In this document: positions 18,776-30,084 of the stretch, in pieces
How the letters are laid out: each line of letters starts with the position of its first letter
How positions within the stretch are numbered: the first letter of the stretch is position 1
DNA from: Plantago ovata
Taxonomy: Eukaryota > Streptophyta > Magnoliopsida > Lamiales > Plantaginaceae
Reading direction: 5' to 3'
Assembly (NCBI GenBank): GCA_028274465.1
Contig: CM051458.1
Span: 17,437,566-17,501,565 of the forward strand
DNA: 64,000 bases
Notes under the pieces: model-generated
What the model was told of the DNA's origin: nothing
Seen by the model: the letters and a program-made list of their open reading frames with translations, nothing else
Databases searched by the model: none
Made by a program: the position numbers and the translations under genes

Positions 18776-20862
18776 ATGCCGCATAAACGTTCTGCAGGAA
18801 CACCGCTTGCTAATTCAATTGCTGAGATCGATAGAGTCTACCACCAAAGAAGGCGACTACTTGAAAGGCGCGCACTAGAGGAAATAGAGGAAACCGATTT
18901 CTCTGAATCACTAATTAGTCTATTCAAGGAAATCGACGGAATGGCAGAAGCTAGACCACTGAAGGCATGGGTACAACCCACCAAGGATCGTATGAGGGGA
19001 CCGGCGATTGTTCTTTCGCCTGCAACCCGAGATCTGGAGATCAAGAACCACGCATTCCAACAACTTTCGAGGTTCTATGGCTTATCAAGGGAAGATGTGA
19101 TGGGGTATTTGAACGATATCGATGATTTCGTCAACCAACTCCCACGACCCGGAGCTGACATAACAACGGATAAGTTGAGGATGAAGGTTTTTGCTATGGG
19201 ACTTGGCGACAGAGCCAAGTCATGGCTGAGTTCTCTACCAGCCGGCTCACTAGACACCGGGGAAAAGGTTTTTTCACCCTTAATGGAGAAATACTTCCCA
19301 CACACTCTGACTACCGCGCTAAAGGCGCAAATCACTGGATTCAAGCAGGACTATGATGAGACCATCTACACCGCGTTCGAGAGGTTCGAAGATCTCACGA
19401 ACAAGTGCCCTCACCATGGTTTTGAACTCTCTGACTTAGTCCAACACTTCTACAATGGACTAACCTTCGAGAACCAACAAGTGGTGGATTTCCAATGCCG
19501 AGGCAATATGTGGGAGGAAACCGCGGAAGCCGTCTGGGCTGTTTTCGAAAGGCTTGCCAAGGGTTCGCAGTTCAAAGACCCAAGAGCAATGGTTAGGAGA
19601 CGAGGACCTGAAGCACCACCGACACAAGAAGCCCCTATGTACAGGGGGAATGGGGATCAATTCGAGTGCTTTACCAACGAATTGAAGCAAGTCCTCAAGA
19701 GCGCCACCGGAACAACTGTTTCAAACGAAGTATGCCGAATATGCAAAAACTATGGGCATGGGGCTCATATGTGTAGATCGGAGCTGGCATACGATGATGG
19801 CAACTGGGCTCGAGGAGGAGAAGAAGAAGCCTTTTCTACGGAGAATGGTACTCAAGAAGTTAGCTACGGACAAGACGGTAGGAATCCTCGAGGTGGATTT
19901 TGGAGAAGAGGATACCGTAACAATCAAGGATATGCACCGGCTAACCAAACTTATGGACCTAACCAAGACCGTAGTAGGCTGAACTATGGTAATGATCACT
20001 GCGAGAACCCTGCTCCGAAAGAGCCACCGAAGTCGAAGTCGGCTCTACTGATGGAGGACTTGCAAAAGATGGTTGATCACACACAAAGTTTTCTCAAACG
20101 TTATGAGGAAGATTCTGAGAAGACTAGGGCAAGGCTTGATAAGTTGGAAGAGAGCACTAGGCTTGCCCACCAAAAGATGCAAGAGTTGATCGACCGAAGA
20201 GCAAGTAGGGAACAAGGCAACACTGAGAAGGTCGTTAGGTGCGAGTGTTGCATGAAGGAAGAACTTCTACAGGCTGAGGAAGAAGAGGAGGACCTTGGTT
20301 CTGACGCAAGTGATGAGGAGCAAGAGGATCCCGAACCACTCCCTAAGAGTTCGATGTTAAGGTAGGGATTGGTGAGCTTGAAGATGTCCGTGCCACACTA
20401 GACACGGGATCCTACTCAAACATAATTCCTTTGAATGTGTTTGAAAAGAGTAACCTTGGAAAACTATCTGAGGAAAGGGCTATTGTGCGACTGGCGGATG
20501 GATCATTTATGAGAGCCGGAGGCGTTGTGAAAAATGCGTTGGTAAAGATTGGTGAAGCATCAATAAACACCAATTTCGTAGTTATGCCGGCATCTGCACC
20601 TGGGACAGGGGATGTCATACTATTAGGGCAAACATTCCTGACCAAGCTACGTTCCGTGATGGACATCTACCAAAGAACTTGCACCATCGAAGTAAATGGC
20701 AAGCAACACGTGTTGCAAGCCATACCCGATCCACCTGAACCGCCTGATATTACTACTCACTATTGTGGTCTTGCAGCCTATATTCTTTCTTATTCACAGG
20801 TTCGTGGCATGGAAAGGAGATCAATGAAGGGGAAGACTAGTACCCGCAAAAAGAGGAGATAG
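18776..20862 (+). pseudogene. Gag-protease of inner A unit 1 (one frameshift)
   Basis: Starts MPHKRSAGTP. 529 residues are open: capsid domain about 85-260, zinc knuckle CRICKNYGHGAHMC, Gly/Arg/Asn-rich spacer, coiled-coil-like stretch, and a CECC acidic region. Near 20351 one T is missing (GTTCGA where sisters have GTTTCGA). The retropepsin-like protease continues in another frame to the stop at 20862, with active-site DTGS, then the ILLGQTFL flap-side motif and a basic tail KGKTSTRKKRR. Gag builds the particle and the protease would cleave it. RT, RNase H and integrase are absent. Only one indel separates this copy from an open frame, so it is a young pseudogene. Confidence 0.92.
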
Positions 20863-21463
20863 GCGCAGACAGGAGTCGAGTCAAAGACTTAAAACAATGA
20901 CGCTATTCGGGAGGCAACCCGGAATTTTTTATCGCTTTCTTTACTGATTTTCTGCATGCATTCATTCTTGAACTATTTGCTTCTCATATGCGAATTTGTT
21001 CATGTGTGTGTCGTATATGATTTTGTTCGAGTGAGATTTTTCGAGTGGTTTTTTGAAAAAAAAATTAGTTTCGGGATTTAAACCGCATTTTCTGACATCA
21101 GGACCCGTCTCCCCGCATTGGGGAGCACGGGGCGAACCGCCCCACAGTCCCAGATCTTAAAAACGCGGATTTCAACCCCAAATCATTATTTTCTTCATTT
21201 ATCTTCATCCATACTCCCAAAAAACCCGAAAAGTGCAATTTTGCTTCTAAATCTTCATAACTTCTTCGTTTCTTGACCAAATTGAGTGTTCTTTAGCTTA
21301 ATTCGAAGCCTATTACATGATCTATCATCCTAACCGATCAGATTTCATCCTATTCGTTATATTTGCAGATCTGAGGTATCATCTTTAAGAACCCTAATTT
21401 TCGAATTGGGGGGTTTTCTAATTTGAGCTTCAATTCTGCTTGTTTGATGATGGGTATGTTGTT
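20863..21463 (+). other. Post-protease UTR, inner A unit 1
   Basis: Stem-loop TTCGGGAGGCAACCCGGAA at 20906-20923. Palindrome cluster at 21109-21146 (CTCCCCGCATTGGGGAG, then GGGGCGAACCGCCCC). Conserved splice donor ATCTGAG|GTATC at 21376. The UTR is then cut at about 21463, where LTR sequence starts. No coding sequence. Confidence 0.8.
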
Positions 21464-22654
21464 TCTATGTTAATTTAGCTATATTTTAGTACATTTTATT
21501 AGAATAGTGTCACGTTTCCCTTTAGATTTTTTTACAGGTTTGGTTGAAATCGAGATTTAGGGGAATTTATATTGAAGTTACAAGGAATTGGTGTTCCAGA
21601 AGCCTATTTGGAGTATCTGAAGGTTTCCGGATAGGAATGGAGTCTAGGGGTAGAATCTGGAGGTTAGAAGCCATTAGAAGTCTGAAACCGAGTCCGAAAA
21701 GGTGAAGAAATCCAAAATCGCGTCGAAAAAACGCGGAAATTCCACGAAAACTGGGGGGCGAACCGCCCCGTGCCTCGGACGAACCGCCCCAGAGGATTTT
21801 CGGGGCCTATATATAGTGCGAGTTTTCTCTCCGAAAATCATATCTTTCAAGCCTACTTTCTCACCTCTCTCTATAGTTTTAGGTAGGAACTTCCCGGGGC
21901 CTGTCCTGGGAGTTCCATAGCTTAGGGGATACTTTTTCATAGCAGATTGGAGCACGTAGGATCGCAATCATCCGGAGATTGACAACCTTCGGTAACTTTG
22001 TATCTTACACTTTTATCTACTTATTTATATTCTTTCAATATGTTTTCTTCTATGATTGCTATTGATTGCATGCACATTATGAGTAGCTAAATTTATTTGG
22101 TGGTAGTATGTGAATTCTTAGCGAGGAAAGATAATCATGCTAATGGCTATATCGCGCATTATACTCCGTGTCATTGCTTTATTTCGTTGATGAGTTGAAC
22201 ACCAAAATTCTCGTATGTTGTATTGATCATTATGCACACTAGGACACTTGTCGGCCAATCAGACCAATTATCTTCGTAGTGTTGAATGATTACGGAACAC
22301 AATAGGACGTTAGTTGTTGACAGGTCAGACCCATTATCTTCGTAGTGCTTAATACTTACAACAGGACCAAGATTCATTCAAAGATCTCTATGCAAGACCG
22401 AGGAATTTATGCATGATTATCGACCCATTATGTTAAGAAGGACCATACTATCACCAACCTCCATTATCTGCTTGAAAACCCCTATTGCTTTCTATCTGTG
22501 TTTTGTATTCTCTTGATTAAATAGATAAAGCTAGTTATAGTCCTGAGAGAACGACACTCGAGTCATTCTACTGCTACACTACGGTTTTCGTTGTAGTTGT
22601 GGATTGCCTTTGGCTTATTACAAATTTATTTGACTGAATCTGACACGTTCATCA
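21464..22654 (+). repeat. Inner A LTR, copy 2 (5' end missing)
   Basis: Joins the UTR at CTATGTTAATTTAGC, so the first 70-90 bases of the LTR are lost. Ends ..GACACGTTCATCA. U3 cluster 21757-21790, TATA 21808-21815. Many single-base gaps relative to copy 3. Confidence 0.88.
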
Positions 22655-22815
22655 AATTGGCGCCGTTGCCGGGGACTATACTCCTTTTTTCTGTTTAATT
22701 TGTTTATATTTACAGCTTTAGATTCCTAATTCTTTTAGTTTTAGTTTTCCTTTTTAATTTCTCTCTCTCTTTCCTATTTGTTTCTAATCACCTTTCTAGT
22801 CTGTCACAGATATGT
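22655..22815 (+). promoter_or_regulatory. PBS (tRNA-Asp) and leader, inner A unit 2
   Basis: TGGCGCCGTTGCCGGGGA at 22658-22675, then a leader like that of the neighbours but with several one-base gaps. Confidence 0.9.
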
Positions 22816-24887
22816 ATGCCGCATACACGTTCTGCAGGAACACCGCTTGCTATTCAATTGCTGAGATCGATAGAGTCTACCACCAGAGAAGGCGACTACT
22901 TGAAAGGCGCGCACTAGAGGAAATAGAGGAAACCGATTTCTCTGAATCTTAATAGTCTATTCAAGGAAACGACGGAATGGCGAAGCTAGACCACTGAAGG
23001 CATGGGTACAACCCACCAAGGATCGTATGAGGGGACCGGCGATAGTTCTTTCGTCTGCAACCCGAGATCTGGAAATCAAGAACCACGCATTCCAACAACT
23101 TCCGAGGTTCTATGGCTTATCAAGGGAAGATGTGATGGGGTATTTGAACGATATCGATGATTTCGTCAACCAACTCCCACGACCCGGAGCTGACATAACA
23201 ACGGATGAGTTGAGGATGAAGGTTTTTGCTATGGGACTTGGCGACAGAGCCAAGTCATGGCTGAGTTCTCTACCAGCCGGCTCGCTGGACACATGGGAAA
23301 AGGTTTTTTCAGCCTTCATGGAGAAATACTTCCCACACACTCTGACTACCGCGCTAAGGCGCAAATCACTGGATTCAAGCAGGACTATGATGAGACCATC
23401 TACACCGTTCGAGAGGTTCAAGATCTCACGAACAAGTGCCCTCACCATGGTTTTGAACTCTCTGACTTAGTCCAACACTTTACAATGGACTAACCTTCGA
23501 GAACCAACAAGTGGTGGATTTCCAATGCCGAGGCAATATTGGGAGGAAACCGCAGAAGCCGTCTGGGCTGTTTTCGAAAGGCTTGCAAGGGTTCGCAGTT
23601 CAAGGACCCAAGAGCAATGGTTAGGAGACGTGGACCTGAAGCTCCACCGACTCAAGAAGCCCCTATGTACAGGGGGAATGGGGATCAATTCGAGTGCTTT
23701 ACCACGAATTGAAGCAAGTCCTCAAGAGCGCCACCGGAACAACTGTTTCGAACGAAGTATGCCGAATATGCAAGAACTATGGGCATGGGGCTCATATGTG
23801 TAGATCGGAGCTGGCATAGATGATGGCAACTGGGCTCGAGGAGGAGAAGAAAGCCTTTGCTACGGAGTTTGGTACTCAAGAAGTTAGCTACGGACAAGAC
23901 GGTAGGAATCCTCGAGGTGGATTTTGGAGAAGAGGATACCGTAACAATCAAGGATATGCACCGGCTAACCAAACTTATGGACCTAACCAAGACCGTAGTA
24001 GGCTGAACTATGGTAATGATCACTGCGAGAACCACGCTCCGAAAGAGCCACCGAAGTCGAAGTCGGCTCTACTGATGGAGGACTTGCAAAAGATGGTTGA
24101 TCACACACAAAGTTTTCTCAAACGTTATGAGGAAGATTCTGAGAAGACTAGGGCAAGGCTTGATAAGTTGGAAGAGAGCACTAGGCTTGCCCACCAAAAG
24201 ATGCAAGAGTTGATCGACTGAAGAGCAAGTAGGGAACAAGGCAACACTGAGAAGGTCGTTAGGTGCGAGTGTTGCATGAAGGAAGAACTTCTACAGGCTG
24301 AGGAAGAAGAGGAGGACCTTGGTTCTGACGCAAGTGATGAGGAGCAAGAGGATCCCAAACCACTCCCTAAAAGTTTCGATGTTAAGGTAGGTATTGGTGA
24401 GCTTGAAGATGTCTGTGCCACACTAGACACGGGATCCTACTCAAACATAATTCCTTTGAATGTGTTTGAAAAGAGTAACCTTGGAAAACTATCTGAGGAA
24501 AGGGCTATTGTGCGACTGGCGGATGGATCATTTATGAGGGCCGGAGGCGTTGTGAAAAATGCGTTGGTAAAGATTGGTGAAGCATCAATAAACACCAATT
24601 TCGTAGTTATGCCGGCATCTGCACCTGGGACAGGGGATGTCATACTATTAGGGCAAACATTCCTGACCAAGCTACGTTCCGTGATGGACATCTACCAAAG
24701 AACTTGCACCATCGAAGTAAATGGCAAGCAACACGTGTTGCAAGCCATACCCGTTCCACCTGAACCGCCTGATATTACTACTCACTATTGTGGTCTTGCA
24801 GCCTATATTCTTTCTTATTCACAGGTTCGTGGCATGGAAAGGAGATCAATGAAGGGGAAGACTAGTACCCGCAAAAAGAGGAGATAG
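22816..24887 (+). pseudogene. Gag-protease of inner A unit 2 (many indels in first half)
   Basis: Same gene as the 18776 and 26935 copies. The first 1 kb has numerous one-base deletions (for example near 22853, 22950, 22970, 22980, 23356, 23408 and 23480), so only fragments are open (23027-23470 and 23820-24221). A CGA to TGA stop lies at 24221. From 24276 to 24887 the protease frame is intact with DTGS and ILLGQTFL. The deletion-only pattern in the first half looks more like consensus error than decay. Confidence 0.88.
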
Positions 24888-25503
24888 GCGCAGACAGGAG
24901 TCGAGTCAAAGACTTAAAACAATGACGCTATCCGGGAGGCAACCCGGAATTTTTTATCGCTTCTTTACTGATTTTCTGCATGCATTCATTCTTGAACTAT
25001 TTGCTTCTCATATGCGAATTTGTTCATGTGTGTGTCGTATATGATTTTGTTCGAGTGAGATTTTTCGAGTGGTTTTTTGAAAAAAAAATTAGTTTCGGGA
25101 TTTAAACCGCATTTTCTGACATCAGGACCCGTCTCCCCGCATTGGGGAGCACGGGGCGAACCGCCCCACAGTCCCAGATCTTAAAAAACGCGGATTTCAA
25201 CCCCAATCATTATTTTCTTCATTTATCTTCATCCATACTCCCAAAAAAACCCGAAAAGTGCAATTTTGCTTCTAAATCTTCATAACTTCTTCGTTTCTTG
25301 ACCAAATTGAGTGTTCTTTAGCTTAATTCGAAGCCTATTACATGATCTATCATCCTAACCGATCAGATTTCATCCTAATTCGTTATATTTGCAGATCTGA
25401 GGTATCATCTATAAGAACCCTAATTTTCGAATTTCGCGGTTTTCTAATTTGAGCTTCAATTATGCTTGTTTGATGCATGGGTATGTTGTTTATATGATTA
25501 GAC
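24888..25503 (+). other. Post-protease UTR, inner A unit 2
   Basis: Nearly identical to 20863-21463. Stem-loop TCCGGGAGGCAACCCGGA at 24931-24948, palindromes at 25130-25167, splice donor at 25402. It is followed without a PPT by LTR copy 3 at 25504. Confidence 0.85.
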
Positions 25504-26770
25504 TGATGAATGTGTATTTTACACTTTTATTCGAGTCTTTTTCACCTAATTTAGCTATCCTCTATGTTAATTTAGCTATATTTTAGTACATTTTATTAGA
25601 ATAGTGTCACGTTTCCCTTTAGATTTTATTTTACAGGTTTTGGTTGAAATTCGGAGATTTACGGGCCATTATATTGAAGTCTACAAGGAATTGGTGTTCC
25701 AGAAGCCTATTTGGAGTATCTGAAGGTTTCCGGATAGGAATTGGAGTCTAGGGGTAGAATCTGGAGGTTAGAAGACCATTAGAAGTCTGAAACCGAGTCC
25801 GAAAAGGTGAAGAAATCCAAATCCGCGTCGAAAAACGCGGAAATTCCACGAAAAACTGGGGGGCGAACCGCCCCGTGCCTCGGACGAACCGCCCCAGAGG
25901 ATTTTCGGGCCTATATATAGTTGCGAGTTTTCTCTCCGAAAATCATATCTTTCCAAGCCTACTTTCTCACCTCTCTCTATAGTTTTAGGTAGGAACTTCC
26001 CGGGGCCTGTCCTGGGAGTTCCATAGCTTAGGGGATACTTTTTCATAGCAGATTGGAGCACGTAGGATCGCAATCATCCGGAGATTGACAACCTTCGGTA
26101 ACTTTGTATCTTACAACTTTTATCTACTTATTTTATATTCTTTCAATATGTTTTCTTCTATGATTGCTATTGATTGCATGCACATTATGAGTAGCTAAAT
26201 TTATCGTTGGTGGTAGTATGTGAATTCTTAGCGACGAAAGATAATCATGCTAATGGCTATATCGCGCATTATACTCCGTGTCATTGCTTTATTTCGTTGA
26301 TGAGTTGAACACCAAAATTCTCGTATGTTGTATTGATCATTATGCACACTAGGACACTTGTCGGCCAATCAGACCAAATTATCTTCGTAGTGTTGAATGA
26401 TTACGGAACACAATAGGACGTTAGTTGTTGACAGGTCAGACCCATATTATCTTCGTAGTGCACAATACTTACAACAGGACCCAAGATTCATTCAAAGATC
26501 TCTATGCAAGACCGAGGAATTTATGCATGATTATCGACCCATTATGTTAAGAAGGACCATACTATCACCAACCTCCATTATCTGCTTGAAAACCCCCTAT
26601 TGCTTTCTATCTGCTGTTTTGTATTCTCTTGATTAAATAGATAAAGCTAGTTATAGTCCTGAGAGAACGACACTCGAGTCATTCTACTGCTACACTACGG
26701 TTTTCGTTGTAGTTGTGGATTGCCTTTGGCTTATTACTAATTTATTTGACTGAATCTGACACGTTCATCA
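25504..26770 (+). repeat. Inner A LTR, copy 3
   Basis: Complete: TGATGAATGTGTATTTTACAC start and ..GACACGTTCATCA end. U3 palindromes 25858-25896, TATA 25912-25919. Confidence 0.93.
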
Positions 26771-26934
26771 AATTGGCGCCGTTGCCGGGGACTATACTCC
26801 TTTTTTCTGTTTAATTTGTTTATATTTACAGCTTTAGATTCCTAATTCTTTTAGTTTTAGTTTTCCTTTTTAATTTCTCTCTCTGCTTTCCTATTTGTTT
26901 TTAATCACCTCTTCTAGTCTGTCACAGATAATGT
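26771..26934 (+). promoter_or_regulatory. PBS (tRNA-Asp) and leader, inner A unit 3
   Basis: TGGCGCCGTTGCCGGGGA at 26774-26791, then leader to the ATG at 26935. Confidence 0.92.
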
Positions 26935-29026
26935 ATGCCGCATACACGTTCTGCAGGAACACCGCTTGCTAATTCAATTGCTGAGATCGATAGGGTCTAC
27001 CACCAGAGAAGGCGAATACTTGAAAGGCGCGCACTAGAGGAAATAGAGGAAACCGATTTCTCTGAATCTCTAATAAGTCTATTCAAGGAAATCGACGGAA
27101 TGGCAGAAGCTAGACCACTGAAGGCATGGGTACAACCCACCAAGGATCGTATGAGGGGACCGACGATAGTTCTTTCATCTGCAACCCGAGATCTGGAAAT
27201 CAAGAACCACGCATTCCAACAACTTCCGAGGTTCTATGGCTTATCGAGGGAAGATATGATGGGGTATTTGCACGATATCGATGATTTCGTCAACCAACTC
27301 CCACGACCCGGAGCTGACATAACAACGGATGAGTTGAGGATGAAGGTTTTTGCTATGGGACTTGGCGACAGAGCCAAGTCATGGCTGAGTTCTCTACCAG
27401 CCGGCTCGCTGGACACTTGGGAAAAGGTTTTTTCAGCTTTCATGGAGAAATACTTCCCACACACTCTGACTACCCGCGCTTAAGGCGCAGATCACTGGAT
27501 TCAAGCAAGACTATGATGAGACCATCTACACCGCATTCGAGAGGTTCCAAGATCTCACGAACAAGTGCCCTCACCATGGTTTTGAACTTTCCGACTTAGT
27601 CCAACACTTTTACAATGGACTAACCTTCGAGAACCAACAAGTGGTGGATTTCCAATGTCGAGGCAATATTTGGGAGGAAACCGCAGAAGCCGTCTGGGCA
27701 GTTTTCGAAAGGCTTGCTAAGGGTTCGCAGTTCAAGGACCCAAGAGCAATGGTTAGGAGACGTGGACCTGAAGCTCCACCGACTCAAGAAGCCCCTATGT
27801 ACAGGGGGAATGGGGATCAATTCGAGTGCTTTACCAACGAATTGAAGCAAGTCCTTGAATTATGCAGAATATTTCGAACAACTATTTCGAACGAAGTATG
27901 CAGAATATGCAAGAACTATGGGCATGGGGCTCATATGTGTAGATCGGAGCTGGCATACGATGATGGCAACTGGGCTCGAGGAGGCGAAGAAGAAGCCTTT
28001 GCTACGGAGTTTGGCACTCAAGAAGTTAGCTACGGACAAGACGGAAGGAATCCTCGAGGTGGATTTTGGAGAAGAGGATACCGTAACAATCAAGGATATG
28101 CACCGGCTAACCAAACTTATGGACCTAACCAAGACCGTAGCAGGCTGAACTATGGTAATGATCACTGCGAAAACCCCGCTCCGAAAGAGCCACCGAAGTC
28201 AAAGTCGGCTCTACTGATGGAGAACTTACAGAATATGGTTGATCACACACAAAGTTTTCTCAAACGTTATGAGGAATATTCTGAGAAGACTAGGGCAAGG
28301 CTTGATAAGTTGGAAGAGAGCACTAGGCTTGCCCATCAAAAGATGCAAGAGTTGATCGACCGAAGAGCAAGTAAGGAACAAGGCAACACTGAGAAGGTCG
28401 TTAGGTGCGAGTGTTGCATGAAGGAAGAACTTCTACAGGCTGAGAAAGAAGAGGAGGACCTTGGTTCTGACGCAAGTGATGAGGACCAAGAGGATCCCGA
28501 GCCACTCCCTAAAAGTTTCGATGTAAAGGTAGGGATTGGTGAGCTTGAAGATGTCCGTGCCACACTAGACACGGGATCCTACTCTAATGTGCTCCCTATG
28601 AATGTGTTCGAGAAGAGTAGCTTTGGAAAACAATCTGAGCATAAGGCTATTGTGCAATTGGCGGATGGATCCTTTGTGAGACCCGAGGGCATTATGAAGA
28701 ATGTATTGGTCTAGATTGGTGAAACTTCTGTGTACACCAATTTTGTAGTTATGCCGGCGTCTACACCTGGGATGGGGGATGTCGTTCTCTTGGGGCGAAC
28801 GTTCTTAACCAAACTACGCTCCGTGATAGACATCTACCGAAGGACTTCCACAATTGAGGTGGATGGCAAGCGACATGTGTTACGAGCCATATCTGATCCA
28901 CCTGATACTTCTCACACTATTAACTATTGTGGTCTTGCTGTCTATGTTCATTCTTATTCACAGGTTCGTGGCATGAGGAGAAGATCCATGAAGGGGAAGT
29001 CTAGTACCCTCAAGAAGAAGAGCTAG
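26935..29026 (+). pseudogene. Chimeric gag-protease (inner gag, outer protease)
   Basis: MPHTRSAGTP start. The capsid domain is broken by a frameshift near 27475 (ACCCGCGCTT where sisters have ACCGCGCTA). From about 27485 the frame runs through the zinc knuckle and coiled coil into the protease (active-site DTGS). A stop (TAG at 28712-28714) interrupts it, and it resumes to 29026. Up to the DTGS codons the sequence matches inner copies. After GGATCCTACTC it diverges (SNVLPMNVFEKSSFGK.., VVLLGRTFL, DGKRHVLRAI), so a subfamily switch occurs near 28585. Confidence 0.88.
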
Positions 29027-30084
29027 GCGCAAACAGGAGTCGAGTCAAAGACTTTAAACAATGGCGCTATCCGGGAGGCAACCCGGAGTTTTTACCGCTT
29101 TATTGCATGCATTCATACTTGAACAATTTGCTTTTCATCTGTGAATTTGTTCGTCTCTGTGTCGTATGTGCTTATGTTATGTTTGAGTAAGATTTTTCGA
29201 GTGGTTTTATGAGAAAAATGGTTTTCGGGGACTTAAAACCCGTGTTTTTCGAAAGTTTTCGTCTCCCCTCCTCAGGAGGTGGGGGGCGAATCGTCCCCGT
29301 ACGGGGCGACTCGCCCCACAGACTCTGCAGGCTTAAAATCGAGAGTTATCCCCATTCACCTCATTTCTTCATCTCTTCACCCTTCTTACTCCCCAAAAAA
29401 CCGAAACTCGCAAAAATAGCTTCAAATCTTCGTAAAACCTTCATTACTCCACCAAAATTAGTGTTATATAGCTTCAATCGAAGTCCATTACGTGCTCCTA
29501 CTTGTCATCCAAACTGTTTTCACCCTAGTGCATTCGTTTTCCAAATCTGAGGTATCTTCTTATGAACCCTAATTTTTCAAATTTGGGGGTTTTCTAATTT
29601 GAGCTTCAATTAGGCTTATATGATGTATGGGTAGGTTGGTTGTGTGATTAGAAGAATTATTTACTATCAATTACGCTTGAATTGTTGATTTGGGAATTTT
29701 GCTACTAGATGTTTTTATCTTGTTATGCAATGTATATTTTTCTTCGATTCCTTACATATGATTGTGTTTACTGATGTAATAATGATGGATGTGATGGTAG
29801 ATTGCATAATTGCTGGGCATGAGGGTTTATGATGTTAGAATTTTTCGCTAATATGGTATGAATTGAGCCTTATTATTTAGGTTATTTGTTGTCTAGCAAG
29901 AGCGTAATGCGATATGCGCATGTCGAATTATTTTGGTATGTTGCATATTAGTAGCTAGAATAGACATGAAGGATTTGCGGAGTTCGATTGTTGATTTTAT
30001 CACTTGTGTGTTTCGTTCTTACATTAGCATATGCATAAGTCAGTTTTGTGTCATACGAGGTACTAACTGTTGTTTGTAGGAACC
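29027..30084 (+). other. Post-protease UTR and predicted env intron, outer A
   Basis: Stem-loop TCCGGGAGGCAACCCGGA at 29070-29087. Palindrome cluster 29262-29319 with two GGGGCGANTCGCCCC-like units. Splice donor ATCTGAG|GTATC at 29552. Acceptor TTTGTAG at 30079, five bases before an ATG at 30085. The predicted intron is 29552-30079 (528 bp), T-rich, with no coding sequence. Confidence 0.7.

Larger units (their letters stand above)
17349..28585 (+). mobile_element. Inner-subfamily A array: LTR-gag-PR-UTR, LTR-gag-PR-UTR, LTR-gag
   Basis: Three inner-type LTRs (17349, 21464, 25504) head three gag-PR genes in the same direction. The first two units are about 4.1 and 4.0 kb long. Their tails are cut at the same point in the env-upstream UTR, next to an LTR start with no PPT. 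The third gene switches from inner to outer sequence near 28585, inside the protease active-site codons. I read this as a nested insertion followed by tandem duplication and a recombination that removed its 3' end. Confidence 0.7.
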
